The notes under the pieces: model-generated
What the model saw: the letters and a program-made list of their open reading frames with translations, nothing else
Told to the model about the DNA's origin: nothing
Database searches by the model: none
Shown: positions 1 through 10,011 of the stretch, one piece after another
Layout: each line of letters begins with the position of its first letter
How positions within the stretch are numbered: the first letter of the stretch is position 1
NCBI RefSeq assembly: GCF_007954585.1
Contig: NZ_CP042382.1
Location: forward strand, 3,596,001-3,660,000
From: Pistricoccus aurantiacus
GTDB lineage: Bacteria; Pseudomonadota; Gammaproteobacteria; Pseudomonadales; Halomonadaceae
Length of the DNA: 64,000 nt
Reading direction: 5' to 3'
Translations under genes and position numbers: made by a program

Positions 1-1
1 C

Positions 2-201
2 GGCGCTACCCTAAATTATTTCAAGCCACTGCCTTCCTATACCATCAAGGATCAGAAGAAGATGTACCGGGAGTCCGGCCTATCCGCCAAGAAAGACGGC
101 TGGTACCGGATTCCCGGAGGTGGATCGTATCAGCTGGCTTCTGATAGCGTTCTTCATCGCCACTATGGCGTTCCTCTATCTGTTCTCCGTGCTGATCTAG
201 C
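2..201 (+). pseudogene. 3' end of a membrane protein gene, apparent +1 frameshift
   Basis: This gene is cut by the left window edge. One frame is open from base 2 and gives a hydrophilic segment rich in Lys, Tyr and Arg, ending near base 115 in GWYRIP. The natural continuation lies in the next frame from about base 117. It reads EVDRISW, then a hydrophobic stretch of about 20 residues (LLIAFF...LYLFSVLI), and stops at 199-201. Dropping one G from the CCCGGAGG at 113-120 joins the two. I therefore read it as the C-terminal tail of an integral membrane protein, possibly a transporter, with one transmembrane segment in view. An alternative is a separate 26-residue membrane peptide starting at GTG 120, which has a GGAGG just before it. 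The family is not recognised. Confidence 0.4.
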
Positions 202-565
202 AAACACACCCAACAAGGTCGGGCCAGCGAATCAGGACGACCTGAGCCATGCCTGCTTGCCAACACCAGTTACCTGAGTGGTCTTCCCGAAAAACCGATA
301 TAAATCATCGGGCAATAATAACGCGATCATCTGGACGTAAAAAAAGCAAGATGGGCGCCCTTTTACGGCTGAAAACCTCTCATAAATTGATGGATATCAT
401 CATTGGCCTAGACGCGCCGAGGAATAAGCGAAAAGTCCCTGTATGATATCGATATTGAGATTGACGATATGCGCTTTTATCCCACCTGAAATCGTTGGAA
501 ATCGCACCCGTCACCGGCGTGAAGAAAAGTTCATGGTTGATCTGAAGGGCTCCTCAGAGGAAAAA
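202..565. other. intergenic region upstream of the RND operon
   Basis: No convincing gene is seen in these 364 bases. Short open frames here have no ribosome binding site and no recognisable composition. The region probably carries the 3' flank of the upstream gene and the promoter of the adaptor gene. I could not assign a clear -35/-10 pair. Confidence 0.4.
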
Positions 566-1630
566 ATGAAAACCAGCCACTACGCTCGTATTTTCATCCT
601 GTCACTGTGTCTTTTGCTGCTGGGCTGCGGATCTGAAACGGATAATCAAGCAGCCGAGAAGACCGATCGCCCGGTAAAAATCATCACGATCAACGATGCC
701 GACACCCTGCGCAGCCATCGCTACCCAGCGATCATCGACGCATCCGAACTCACGGAACTCAGTTTTCAGGTCGGTGGAAAGATTGCCGAGCTGCCCGTCA
801 AGAAAGCCCAGTCGGTCAGCGAGGGAGACTTGGTTTCACGCCTGGATCAAGGCGACTTTCAAAGCAACCTGGCATCTGCCAGGGCGGTATACCAGAACGC
901 GGAAAGCGAATTTCGGCGCGCGGCGCAGCTTGCCGAGCGAAACCTGATTGCCAGGAGCGCGCTGGACCAGAAGCGATCCCAGCGCGATGTCGCCAGGGCA
1001 GAGCTCAATTCCGCTGAAAAAGCCCTGAAGGATTCCGCCCTGTATGCGCCGTTCAGCGGCGTGATTGCGGAACTTCCCGTGAGGCGGCTACAAACCGTGG
1101 CGGCAGGAACGAAGATTGCCACCATCATCGGCACCAGCCAGATGGAAGCGGTCGTCAACCTTCCCGCGAGCATCATCAGCCAGGTGCCGACGCGAATAGA
1201 TCCTGGCGCCCTAGTGCTGCTTGAGGCAATGCCCGGTCGAGAAATAGAAGCCACCTACCAGGAAGCAAACCTGATCGCGGATGCCTCCTCCCAGACCTAT
1301 TCCGTCACGTTTTCGTTTATGCCGCCCGAGGACATGGTGGTGTTGCCCGGAATGAATGCCACGCTAATGTTGCGGTCCACGAACAGCGACGAAGCAATAA
1401 AAAAGGCTGTCATGGTGCCGCTGGCTGCGGTGCAGAGCGATGGCGACGAGCAATACGTCTGGATTATCGACACAGACACTATGACGGTGTCCAGACGGGA
1501 TATCGAAATCGAGCCGGGTATCGGCGAGATGCTTCTGGTCACAAACGGCCTGTCAAAAGGCGAACAAGTCATAGGCGCAGGCGGTGCCTACCTGACCGAC
1601 GGTGAACAGGTGACTCCCTGGGCGGAATGA
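566..1630 (+). CDS. RND efflux periplasmic adaptor (membrane fusion lipoprotein)
   Basis: This is the membrane fusion subunit that links an inner-membrane RND pump to an outer-membrane channel. The chosen start at 566 gives a 354-residue protein with a lipoprotein signal: basic n-region, hydrophobic core and lipobox LLLGC with Cys21 as the lipidation site. AGAGG lies just upstream. Farther upstream in-frame starts would bury the signal. The body shows the family order: N-terminal lipoyl half (SFQVGGKIAELPV), alpha-helical hairpin rich in Ala, Arg and Glu (about residues 90-150), second lipoyl half (LYAPFSGVIAELPV), then beta-barrel. The permease gene starts 61 bases downstream, so the two form an operon. 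No TolC-like gene follows, so a channel encoded elsewhere would be shared. Confidence 0.9.
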   Translation: MKTSHYARIFILSLCLLLLGCGSETDNQAAEKTDRPVKIITINDADTLRSHRYPAIIDASELTELSFQVGGKIAELPVKKAQSVSEGDLVSRLDQGDFQSNLASARAVYQNAESEFRRAAQLAERNLIARSALDQKRSQRDVARAELNSAEKALKDSALYAPFSGVIAELPVRRLQTVAAGTKIATIIGTSQMEAVVNLPASIISQVPTRIDPGALVLLEAMPGREIEATYQEANLIADASSQTYSVTFSFMPPEDMVVLPGMNATLMLRSTNSDEAIKKAVMVPLAAVQSDGDEQYVWIIDTDTMTVSRRDIEIEPGIGEMLLVTNGLSKGEQVIGAGGAYLTDGEQVTPWAE

Positions 1631-1691
1631 ATGGCACCGCTGTCATTGGCATAGCGCTACTTGCTATGAATCTTGAACAAAGAGTAAGTCA

Positions 1692-4600
1692 ATGAATCTG
1701 GCCGAATTCAGCATCAAAAACCAGCTGCTGTGCGTTATTGTCATCCTCCTGTCATTGGCCGGCGGCTTGCTTGCCTACCAGAACATGCCGCGCTTCGAGG
1801 ACCCGGAGTTCACGATACGCTCGGCAATGGTCATCACCCAATATCCGGGCGCCACGCCTTTGGAAGTCGCCGAGGAAGTCACAGAACCGCTGGAGCGCGC
1901 GGTGCAGCAGTTGCAGGAGGTCGGCGATATCGAATCCACTTCGATGGGCGGTCGCTCCGAAATTACCGTCAACATCAAGACCGAATTCGCACCGAGCAAG
2001 GCCGACCTGCAGCTGATATGGACCAAGCTGCGCAACAAGATCAACGACGCAGCGCCGTCGCTGCCGCCTGGCGCGAGCACGCCACTGGTCAACGACGACT
2101 TCGGGGATGTCTACGGTCTTTATTATTTTCTGACCGGCAATGGCTTCACTCCCGCGGAATTGCGGCGCTACACCAAGGAATTGCAGAGCGAATTGCTGCA
2201 GGTCGAGGGGGTTGCCAAGGTCGTCTACGACGGCGATCTCGGCGAAGCGATCTTCGTTGAAATCTCGCGGCAGAACCTTGCTTCGCTCGGCGTATCGATA
2301 AGCGATATCTATCGCACTCTCGAACAACAGAACGCCGTGGTCGCCGCCGGCGAGGTCGATATCGGTCAGCGCCGATTGACCATTCGTCCCAGCGGCGCCA
2401 CGGACTCGGTGGCGGCCATTCAAAACCTGCTGGTTGCGACGTCAGGCGATGGGCGCGTCACCTATTTGCGAGATGTTGCTCACGTGTGGCGCGGCTATCA
2501 GTCACCGCCTAAAAAACTGTATCGCTTCAACGGTGAGCCGGCGATCGCCATCGGGATCGCCGGTGTGCTGGGGGCAATATCGTCAAGATCGGACACGATG
2601 TCGACGAAAAATTGGCGGATATCGAAAGCCGCCGCCCCCTCGGTATGGAGCTACACCAGTACTACCATCAAGGCCAGGAAGTCGAAACCTCGGTACAGAC
2701 ATTCATGATCAACGTGATTGCCGCCCTGATCATCGTGCTGGTGACATTGATCATCTTCATGGGCGTCAAACCCGCGCTCGTGATTGGCGCAATTTTGCTT
2801 GTCACCATATCCGCGACGCTGGCGATCATGAATCTGGTCGCGATTCCCATGCACCGGGTTTCTCTCGGCGCTCTCATCATCGCGCTGGGCATGATGGTGG
2901 ACAACGCCATTGTCGTGACGGAAGGCATCCTGGTGGGCGTGCAGCGCGGTCAGAAAAAACTCGAGCTGGCCAAGCGTGTCGTCAGTCAATCCAAATGGCC
3001 GCTGCTGGGCGGCACCCTGGTGGGTATCATCGCCTTCGCCCCCATCGGTCTGGCGCCGGGCGATACCGCGGAGTACGCGGGACATCTCTTCTGGGTGATC
3101 ATGATCGCCCTGCTGTTGAGCTGGGGGTTTGCCGTCACGCTGACACCGCTGTTCTGCTTCTGGCTATTCAAGGAAGCAGTGAACAGTACCAAAGAAGCAT
3201 CCAGGGACAACTGGTTTTTTCGCGCCTACAAGGGATTTCTCAGACTGGCGTTGCAATATCGTTATCTGGTTATCCTCATCGTGCTGGGATTGTTCGCAAC
3301 CTCGATCTGGGGCTTCAAGTATGTCAATGCAGGCTTTTTCCCGGCCTCCACGACCCCGCAGATCGTGGTGGATTACTGGCTGCCGCAAGGCACGCGCATC
3401 GAGCAGACCGAGCAGGAAATCAAGCAGGTCGAGGCGTTTGTGGAAGAGCTGAAGGGGGTCGTGGACGTGGAAACGTCCATCGGCGGCGGCGGCATTCGTT
3501 ACATGCTGGTGTATCAACCGGAGCAGCCGAACAGCGCCTATGCCCAGCTCTTGATCCGCACCGAGGACTACCGCCAGATCGGCGGCCTGATGCCGATCAT
3601 TCAGAAACACATCGATCAATCATATCCCAATGCACAGGCCAAGGTATGGCGCTTCATTCTGGGGGCCGGCGGCGGATCGAAGATCGAGGCCACGTTCCAG
3701 GGTCCGGACCCGGACGTACTGCGTGACCTTGCCAATCAGGCAAAAACTATCATGGTGGCGGATGGAGGCGCGCTGTCGATCAAGGACGACTGGCGACAAC
3801 AGGTCAGCAGCATCAAGCCGATCTATTCTCTCATAAAGGGCCAGCGGGCCGGCGTATCGCGCCAGGACCTGGCCAACGCCCTGGCCACCAACTTTTCCGG
3901 CAAGCAGGTGGGCTTCTATCGTGAGGGAGACGACCTAATTCCCATTATCTCCCGTGCGCCCATGGACGAGCGTGTGAGCATCGAGAATATCAGGAATGTT
4001 CAGGTCCTCAGCTCCACCACCGGGAATACCGTGCCCATCGAACAGGTCACCGACGGCTTTGTCACGGTCTGGGACAACGGCACCTTGAAGCGCGAGGACC
4101 GAATATGGACGATCAAGGCGCAGAGCGACCCTTACCCGGATGAACTCGTTTCGCAGCTTTTCGATCGAATTCGTGCGGACATCGAGGCCATCGATCTACC
4201 GGATGGCTACAGCTTCAAATGGGACGGGGAATACGGCGACTCTCAGGAATCCAACGAAGAGCTGGCCAGCACCCTGCCGCTGGGTCTGCTTGCCATGGTG
4301 ATCACCGTGCTGGTGCTTTTTGGCAGCGTTCGTCAGCCTCTGGTGATCTGGCTGGTGGTGCCCCTGGCGCTGATCGGCGTGGTGCTGGGACTGGTCATCA
4401 CGCAAACGCCCCTGGAGTTCATGGCGATACTTGGAATACTGTCCCTGTCCGGCTTGTTGATCAAGAATGCCATCGTGCTGGTGGATCAGATCGATCAGGA
4501 AATCGACGAAGGCACCTCGCGCCTGGACGCCCTGATCGATGCCTCCGCCAGCCGGGTTCGGCCGGTGATGATGGGGACACTGACCACGGTACTCGGCGTC

Positions 4601-4753
4601 ATGCCCCTGATGTTCGATGCGTTCTTCCAGTCCATGTCGGTGGTGATCGTGTACGGCCTGAGTTTCGCGACGCTGCTGACGCTGGTCATCGTGCCGGTGC
4701 TCTACGCCGTGTTCTTCAGGATCCGCTCAAGGGAGACGACGCGCACTTCTTGA
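1692..4753 (+). pseudogene. RND efflux permease, frameshifted at a G5 tract
   Basis: This is an inner-membrane proton-driven efflux pump of the AcrB/HAE-1 type. The first frame runs from 1692 and is coherent (MNLAEFSIKNQ, TM1, porter domain) up to about codon 293. It then loses similarity at GGGGG 2570-2574. The second frame picks up at once with GNIVKIGHDVDEKLADI and continues to the stop at 4751-4753. One extra G would restore a protein of about 1,020 residues, the normal family length. TM4 carries the pump's proton-relay Asp in LGMMVDNAIVVTEG; the second Asp common in AcrB is Asn here. Either the pump is inactivated or the consensus dropped a base in a homopolymer. Without correction only a 338-residue N-terminal piece would be made. 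Confidence 0.85.
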
Positions 4754-4772
4754 TGGCAATAGCGCCCGGTCA

Positions 4773-4797
4773 GCGGCTTGTTCAGCTCAAGAGCCGC
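4773..4797. terminator. possible hairpin between convergent genes
   Basis: A 6-bp inverted repeat, GCGGCT/AGCCGC, lies between the stop codons of the RND permease and the DCC-family gene. It has no T-tract, so it is a weak candidate for a bidirectional terminator. Confidence 0.25.
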
Positions 4798-4816
4798 GAC
4801 TGGGGATTTGCCTTCT

Positions 4817-5206
4817 TCATCCTTTATCGAGATTATCGATGGGCTTGCGCCCCAATCCCTTGAGCACCAGGCTGCGAATACCGCGCAGCGGTGGATAGAG
4901 CAGCCGCGCTCGCCTGGGAGAATGAAAGATCCAGCGATTGAGACGGTTGAACAGGCCGGAGCGGCTGCTCAGCAGAGCCAGAACCTGCATGGCCTCGCTG
5001 CCGTAATACAGCCGCCCATTCAGTTTGAGTACCATGCCCCCGTCGATATCCAGTCCTGCCCGGGTGACTTCTTTCAGTTCTTCAGTATTTTCCCGAGCAT
5101 TGACCAGGCGCAGTTTGCCAACGCTATCCCGCAGGCGTACCAGCTGGGCGTAGCGCGCGCAGAAAGGGCATTCACCGTCATAGATCAGTACAGCTTCGTC
5201 AGTCAT
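4817..5206 (-). CDS. DCC family thiol-disulfide oxidoreductase-like protein (DUF393)
   Basis: This small protein of 129 residues opens with TDEAVLIYDGECPFC, the DxxCxxC signature that names the DCC family, with Cys13 and Cys16 forming a thioredoxin-like CPFC pair. The C-terminal half is basic with conserved Tyr/Phe (YYGSEAMQVL) typical of the family. Members are thought to be thiol-disulfide oxidoreductases, but substrates are mostly unknown. I chose the ATG at 5206 because GAAGG lies just upstream; an ATG six codons earlier at 5224 is possible. It lies downstream of cdd on the same strand with a 34-base gap and may be a distal member of the nucleoside operon or separately transcribed. Confidence 0.8.
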   Translation of the reverse strand: MTDEAVLIYDGECPFCARYAQLVRLRDSVGKLRLVNARENTEELKEVTRAGLDIDGGMVLKLNGRLYYGSEAMQVLALLSSRSGLFNRLNRWIFHSPRRARLLYPPLRGIRSLVLKGLGRKPIDNLDKG

Positions 5207-5240
5207 CGCCTTCGACACTTTCATTGTTTGCGTTCGCGAA

Positions 5241-5660
5241 TCAGCGCTTGCCAAGGTTCTCGGGGCCGAAGGCATCCGGCAGCAGCGCTTCCATATCGTA
5301 CTCCCGCAGCAGACGACCCTGGGCATCGAGAACCAGAATCCGCGTATCGACCGTGGCGAACTCGCGAATACGCTGGCGGCAGTCGCCGCAGGGAGTGCAA
5401 AGGTGCTCGCCGGGGCCGATCACGTAGACCCGCTGCAAACGGCGCTCCCCGGCGCTGACCATGGCGGCGATGGCCGAAGCTTCCGCGCAGATCCCCTTGT
5501 AGTGGGCGGTCTCCACGTTGGCGCCGGCGTAGCGCCTAGCGCTTTCGCTCTCCACCAGGGCGCCGACCGGATGATTCGAGTACGGTGCATAGGCGCGATC
5601 GCGCACGCTGATCAACTCGGTGACCAGGTTGGCATCGATGGCGGTAGTGGCTGTATTCAT
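5241..5660 (-). CDS. cdd: cytidine deaminase
   Basis: This cytosolic enzyme hydrolyses cytidine and deoxycytidine to uridine and deoxyuridine in pyrimidine salvage. The protein is 139 residues, the size of the homotetrameric short form. The zinc site is visible: CAE at Cys58 to Glu60, with Glu60 as the proton shuttle, and PCGDC with Cys91 and Cys94. NVE at 48-50 matches the substrate-binding Asn-x-Glu. The start is the ATG at 5660, which overlaps the deoD stop by four bases (ATGA), indicating translational coupling. It is the last clear gene of the nupC-deoC-deoA-deoD-cdd operon. Confidence 0.93.
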   Translation of the reverse strand: MNTATTAIDANLVTELISVRDRAYAPYSNHPVGALVESESARRYAGANVETAHYKGICAEASAIAAMVSAGERRLQRVYVIGPGEHLCTPCGDCRQRIREFATVDTRILVLDAQGRLLREYDMEALLPDAFGPENLGKR

Positions 5661-6391
5661 GTCGCTGTCTCCCGGGCCCGATCGTCTCGCATTACCGTTT
5701 CCAGCGCCACCAGCATCATGTCGTCGAAGGTGCTCTGACGCTCTGTGCTGGACAGCGAACCGCCCTTCAGAATGTGATCGGAAACGGTACACAGCGTCGC
5801 GGCCCGGGCACCGAATTCCGCGGCCACTCCAAAGAGGCCGGCGGCCTCCATCTCGACGCCTAGGATACCGTAGCGCTTGAGCAGATCCAGAATCTCGGGA
5901 CGCGGATCGTAGAACAGATCCGCCGAGAAGAGGTTGCCGACCTTGACCGGAATACCCAGGGCCGCGGCGGCGTCCACCGCGTGGCGAGTCAGCTCGAAGT
6001 CGGCGATGGCGGCGAAGTCCATGCCCGCGAAGCGGCTGCGATTGACCCCGGAGTCGGTGCAGGCGCCTAGGCCGATGACCACGTCGCGCAGGGCGACATC
6101 ATCGCGCACCGCGCCGCAGGAGCCGACGCGAATCAGCGACCTGGCCCCGTAGTCGACGATCAGCTCCCGGGCATAGATCGACACCGAGGGAATGCCCATG
6201 CCGTGGCCCATCACCGAGATGGGACGTTCCTTGTAGCGTCCGCTGAAACCGCTCATGCCGCGCACGCTGTTCACTTCCCGCACCTCGTCGAGAAAGGTTT
6301 CGGCGATGTACCGGGCGCGCAGCGGATCCCCGGGCATCAGCACGGTGTCGGCGAAATCGCCGGGGCCGGCATCGATATGGGGTGTCCCCAT
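5657..6391 (-). CDS. deoD: purine-nucleoside phosphorylase (DeoD type)
   Basis: This 244-residue phosphorylase of the NP-II/hexameric family splits purine (deoxy)nucleosides with phosphate into base and (deoxy)ribose-1-phosphate. Family signatures are the N-terminal [20 protein letters not shown] with the phosphate-binding GD, then [26 protein letters not shown] (ribose-binding Glu and Met) and the base-binding Asp in CTVSDHI. Its start overlaps the last base of the deoA stop and its stop overlaps the cdd start, so it sits tightly within the salvage operon. Deoxyribose-1-phosphate from this step becomes the DeoC substrate after a phosphopentomutase step; no deoB is present here. Confidence 0.94.
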   Translation of the reverse strand: MGTPHIDAGPGDFADTVLMPGDPLRARYIAETFLDEVREVNSVRGMSGFSGRYKERPISVMGHGMGIPSVSIYARELIVDYGARSLIRVGSCGAVRDDVALRDVVIGLGACTDSGVNRSRFAGMDFAAIADFELTRHAVDAAAALGIPVKVGNLFSADLFYDPRPEILDLLKRYGILGVEMEAAGLFGVAAEFGARAATLCTVSDHILKGGSLSSTERQSTFDDMMLVALETVMRDDRARETAT

Positions 6392-7722
6392 CAGAATTCT
6401 CCTCGACGGATCACATCGTGAATCAAGGCGGGCGGCGTGACTTCGGCCTCGCCCACGTCAGCGGCGGCCCGCAGGCGCTGGCCGGCACGCGCCGCGTCGG
6501 CCTGACTCCGGGCATGAACGACTGCTAGGGGCCGCGTGGTATCGACCCGCTCGCCCAGTGCCGCGATATTGCTCAAGCCGACAGCGTGGTCGATGGCGGC
6601 ACCGGCCTGCAGGCGTCCCCCGCCCAGTTCGACCACGGCCATGCCCAGGGCCCGGGTGTCGAGCCGAGCCAAGATACCCGGCGTATTCGCATAGACAGCG
6701 ACCTGGCAAGGTGCCTGAGACAGATGACGATCCGTGCGTTCGAGCAGATCCGTGGGCCCGCCGAGCCCCGCCACCATGCGTGAAAACCGCTCCGCGGCGG
6801 CCCCGGAGGCAAGCGTCCGGTCGAGACTCGCCGTGGCCGCTTGGCGTGACGTCGCCAGGCCGCCCTGGAGCAGCATTTCCACCGCCAGCGCCCGGATTAC
6901 CTCGATCAGACGCCCTTCTCGCTTATCACCGGTGAGTAGCGCAATGGCTTCCTGTACCTCCAGGGCATTGCCCGCGCAGGTTGCCAGGGGCTGGCTCATG
7001 TCCGTGAGCAGCGCCGTGGTCGGCGTGCCCGCCCGACTGGCTACCTCCGCAATGGTAGTGGCCGACTCGATGGACGCCTCCTGGGTGGGCATGAAAGCGC
7101 CGCTCCCCGTCTTGACGTCCATGACCAGGGCGTCGAGGCCGCAGGCGAGCTTCTTGCCGAGAATGGAGGCAGTGATCAGCGGCGGGGATTCCACCGTGGC
7201 GGTAACGTCGCGAACCGCATAGAGACGCTTGTCCGCCGGCGCCAGGTCCGCAGTCTGGCCGATGATCGCCACCCCGACTTTCTTGACCAGACGCCGAAAG
7301 CGCGCCTGATCCGGCGTCACGTCATAGCCGGGAATCGCCTCGAGCTTGTCCAGGGTGCCGCCGGTATGACCCAGGCCGCGCCCGGAAATCATCGGCACGT
7401 GGCCGCCACAGGCAGCGACCCAGGGGGCGAGCACCAGCGATACTAGATCGCCGACTCCGCCGGTGGAGTGCTTGTCCAGCACCGGCCCGGGCAGATCGAG
7501 ATCGTCCCAGCGCAGCACCTGGCCAGAATCCCGAATGGCGGTGGTCAGGGCCAGGGTCTCCGCCTCGCTCATGCCGTTGAGATACACTGCCATGGCGAAG
7601 GCTCCCAGCTGGCCGTCACCGATACGCTCCTCGGCGATGCCGCGCACGAATTCGGCGATGGCCGCCGGGGGAAGCTCGCGACCGTCGCGCTTGTGGCGAA
7701 TCAGCTCCTGGGGCAGCATCAA
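6391..7722 (-). CDS. deoA: thymidine phosphorylase
   Basis: This 443-residue protein converts thymidine plus phosphate to thymine and deoxyribose-1-phosphate. The length matches bacterial DeoA (about 440). Visible signatures include [11 protein letters not shown] near residues 82-91, the phosphate-binding KHSTGG motif of the pyrimidine phosphorylase family. They also include [17 protein letters not shown], the family hallmark, and KTGSGAFM. The start overlaps the deoC stop by four bases (ATGA). It belongs to the deo operon, upstream of deoD. Confidence 0.95.
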   Translation of the reverse strand: MMLPQELIRHKRDGRELPPAAIAEFVRGIAEERIGDGQLGAFAMAVYLNGMSEAETLALTTAIRDSGQVLRWDDLDLPGPVLDKHSTGGVGDLVSLVLAPWVAACGGHVPMISGRGLGHTGGTLDKLEAIPGYDVTPDQARFRRLVKKVGVAIIGQTADLAPADKRLYAVRDVTATVESPPLITASILGKKLACGLDALVMDVKTGSGAFMPTQEASIESATTIAEVASRAGTPTTALLTDMSQPLATCAGNALEVQEAIALLTGDKREGRLIEVIRALAVEMLLQGGLATSRQAATASLDRTLASGAAAERFSRMVAGLGGPTDLLERTDRHLSQAPCQVAVYANTPGILARLDTRALGMAVVELGGGRLQAGAAIDHAVGLSNIAALGERVDTTRPLAVVHARSQADAARAGQRLRAAADVGEAEVTPPALIHDVIRRGEF

Positions 7723-8507
7723 TATCCTCCGCTGTCATCCTGGAGGATGGCTACGCCGAGGGTGACAAGCAGATCGTCGAGCAGGCTCGAGGCGCCGAAA
7801 CGAAAGTGCGCCGGGGTGAGCCAGCCGCTGCCCATGAGGCGCGTGGCCAACTGCAGGTAGGCCTGGGCATCTTCGGCACTGCGCACGCCGCCGGCAGCCT
7901 TGAAGCCCACCTCGCGGCCGGTGTCGCGAATCAGGGTCAGCAGGATCTCCGCGGATTCGAGGGTCGCGTTGACCGACACCTTGCCGGTGGAGGTCTTTAG
8001 GAAGTCGGCGCCGGCGTCGATAGCCAGTTCGCCGGCCCGCCGGATCAGTGCCGTATCCTTCAGCTCGCCGGTTTCCAGGATCACCTTGAGAGTGGCATCG
8101 GCGCAGACCGCCTTGCAGGCGGCCACCAGTTCGCGGCCCTGTTCCTCGTCGCCGGCCACCAGGGCTCGATAGGGATAGACCACGTCCACCTCGTCGGCGC
8201 CGGAGGCAACCGCCGCCCGCACCTCCCGGGCGACATCCATGACCTCCCCCTCGCCGTGGGGAAAGTTGGCGACGGTGGCGATCTTCACGCTATCGCCGAG
8301 GCCGTAGGCAGCCAGCGCGCGTCTGGCGGTCACCACGAAGGCGGGATAGACGCAGACCGCCGCCGGCGTGCCGACCGGGGTCTTGGCGCGCCGGCACAAC
8401 GCCTCGATGGTGGCATCGCTGTCGTCGTCGTTGAGGCTGGTGAGATCCATCAGACTCAGGGCCTGGCGGGCCGCGTCGCCAAGTTCGTTATCGGAAGAAT
8501 GCATCAT
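7719..8507 (-). CDS. deoC: deoxyribose-phosphate aldolase
   Basis: DeoC cleaves 2-deoxyribose-5-phosphate to acetaldehyde and glyceraldehyde-3-phosphate, which feeds nucleoside carbon into central metabolism. The 262-residue length and sequence match the class I DeoC family. The Schiff-base Lys is Lys171 in FLKTSTGK, and the preceding [10 protein letters not shown] holds the second conserved Lys. Two adjacent ATG codons follow GAGAGG. The first at 8507 is used here. It lies 42 bases after nupC and overlaps deoA, so it is co-transcribed. Confidence 0.95.
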   Translation of the reverse strand: MMHSSDNELGDAARQALSLMDLTSLNDDDSDATIEALCRRAKTPVGTPAAVCVYPAFVVTARRALAAYGLGDSVKIATVANFPHGEGEVMDVAREVRAAVASGADEVDVVYPYRALVAGDEEQGRELVAACKAVCADATLKVILETGELKDTALIRRAGELAIDAGADFLKTSTGKVSVNATLESAEILLTLIRDTGREVGFKAAGGVRSAEDAQAYLQLATRLMGSGWLTPAHFRFGASSLLDDLLVTLGVAILQDDSGGY

Positions 8508-8549
8508 GCTGACCTCTCGTGATTCATGTGGAAATTGCCATGCCGGCGA

Positions 8550-9821
8550 TCATCCCGCCGCTGCCAGGGCGATGAAGAAGCCGGCGATGGCGGCGGACAT
8601 CAGGTTGGAGAGCGTGCCCGCCAGCACCGCCTTGAGGCCGAAGCGGGCGATGTCGTGGCGACGGCTCGGGGCGATGCTGCCCAATCCGCCCAGCAGGATG
8701 GCGATGGAGGACAGATTGGCGAAGCCGCACAGGGCAAAGGACAGGATCGCCACGGTATGGGCGGATGCTAATGCGCCGGTGGCGGCCACCGCGGTTTCAC
8801 CGTCGATATAGGGGGCCAGGTTGACGTAGGCGACGAACTCGTTGAGCACCAGCTTCTGGCCGATGAAGGAGCCGGCAAACGTTGCCTCTTCCCAGGGTAC
8901 GCCGAGCAGAAAGGCCAGGGGAGCGAACAGCCAGCCCAGGATCCATTCAAGGCTCAGCGACTCCATGCCGAACCAGCCGCCGACTCCGCCGAGGATACCG
9001 TTGATCAGCGCGATCAGGCCGATGAAGGCCAGCAGCATGGCGCCGACGTTGGCGGCCAGCTTCAGGCCCGAAGAAGCTCCGGTCGCGGCGGCGTCGAGCA
9101 CGTTGCTGGGCTGATCCTCGGCTTCGATCACCTCGCTGGCCTCGTCGACGTTGATTTCCTGATGCCGGGTCTCGGGCATGATCAGCTTGGCGAACAGCAA
9201 TCCTCCCGGAGCGGCCATGAAGGACGCCGCCACCAGATACTCCATCGGGATCCCCAGGGCGGCATAGCCCGCCAGCACCGAGCCCGCCACCGAGGCGAGC
9301 CCGCCGCTCATTACCGCGAATAACTGGGACTGCGTCATGCGGGCAATGTAGGGACGCACCACCAGCGGCGCCTCGGTCTGACCGACGAAGATATTGGCCG
9401 TGGCGGAAAGCGATTCAGCCCGGGAGGTACCCAGCGCTTTCTGCAAGGCACCACCAAGAATGCGCACCACCCACTGCATGATGCCCAAATAGTAGAGCAC
9501 CGCGGTCAGGGACGCGAAGAAGATGATCACCGGCAGCACCCTGATCGCGAAGACGAAGCCGACGGATTCCGCGTCGGCCAGCCCGCCGAACAGGAAATCG
9601 ATACCGTCGTTGGCATACAGCACGACCTGACTGACCGCATCGGAAACCGCCTTGAGCACCGCCTGGCCGGCAGGGACGTAAAGCACGAAGGCGCCAATAC
9701 CCGCCTGAATGGCGAAGGCGACACCTACGGTACGCAGGCGTATCGCTTGACGATCGGTGGAGAACAACAGTGCGATGAGGATCAGGGTCGCCATCCCGAC
9801 GAGGCTCATGAACAGTGTCAT
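8550..9821 (-). CDS. nupC: concentrative nucleoside transporter (NupC/CNT family)
   Basis: This inner-membrane cation-coupled nucleoside importer has 423 residues, close to NupC (about 400). It has three to four N-terminal hydrophobic segments, then the CNT core with [12 protein letters not shown] (nucleoside-binding TEA motif), [13 protein letters not shown], and a C-terminal [10 protein letters not shown] followed by [11 protein letters not shown], all family hallmarks. A hydrophilic loop between residues about 210 and 240 is acidic. AAGGATATCGCC precedes the ATG. As the first gene of the minus-strand operon it supplies nucleosides to DeoA, DeoD and Cdd. The 190-base upstream region should carry the operon promoter; no clear CytR or DeoR operator was recognised. 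Confidence 0.93.
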   Translation of the reverse strand: MTLFMSLVGMATLILIALLFSTDRQAIRLRTVGVAFAIQAGIGAFVLYVPAGQAVLKAVSDAVSQVVLYANDGIDFLFGGLADAESVGFVFAIRVLPVIIFFASLTAVLYYLGIMQWVVRILGGALQKALGTSRAESLSATANIFVGQTEAPLVVRPYIARMTQSQLFAVMSGGLASVAGSVLAGYAALGIPMEYLVAASFMAAPGGLLFAKLIMPETRHQEINVDEASEVIEAEDQPSNVLDAAATGASSGLKLAANVGAMLLAFIGLIALINGILGGVGGWFGMESLSLEWILGWLFAPLAFLLGVPWEEATFAGSFIGQKLVLNEFVAYVNLAPYIDGETAVAATGALASAHTVAILSFALCGFANLSSIAILLGGLGSIAPSRRHDIARFGLKAVLAGTLSNLMSAAIAGFFIALAAAG

Positions 9822-9949
9822 GGCGATATCCTTGTTATTGAAAGAAGGGATCGTTATGGATATCGATCATGACATTCCGCTGATGTACCGGGAAAGTGGC
9901 GAGGTGAAAGATACCGCCACCGCCGGCAGGCTGGAGGGGGCAAAAAGGC

Positions 9950-10011
9950 AAGCATTCCTGGTGCCCGCCCGCGTGGGTCAGCCGGCCCGCTCGCCTGCCT
10001 TTGCCCCTGGT
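9950..10011 (-). terminator. possible terminator after the molybdoenzyme operon
   Basis: Just past the beta-propeller stop, the minus strand has GGGGCAAAGGCA, and about 50 bases on it has TGCCTTTTTGCCCC. These can pair as a long imperfect stem, with GC-rich inverted sequence between. It would separate the molybdoenzyme operon from nupC. The large loop makes this tentative. Confidence 0.3.

Noticed and set aside
2434-3726. A 430-codon plus-strand frame within the RND permease
   Set aside because: It is Arg/His/Gly-rich out-of-frame sequence of the permease, with no family match.
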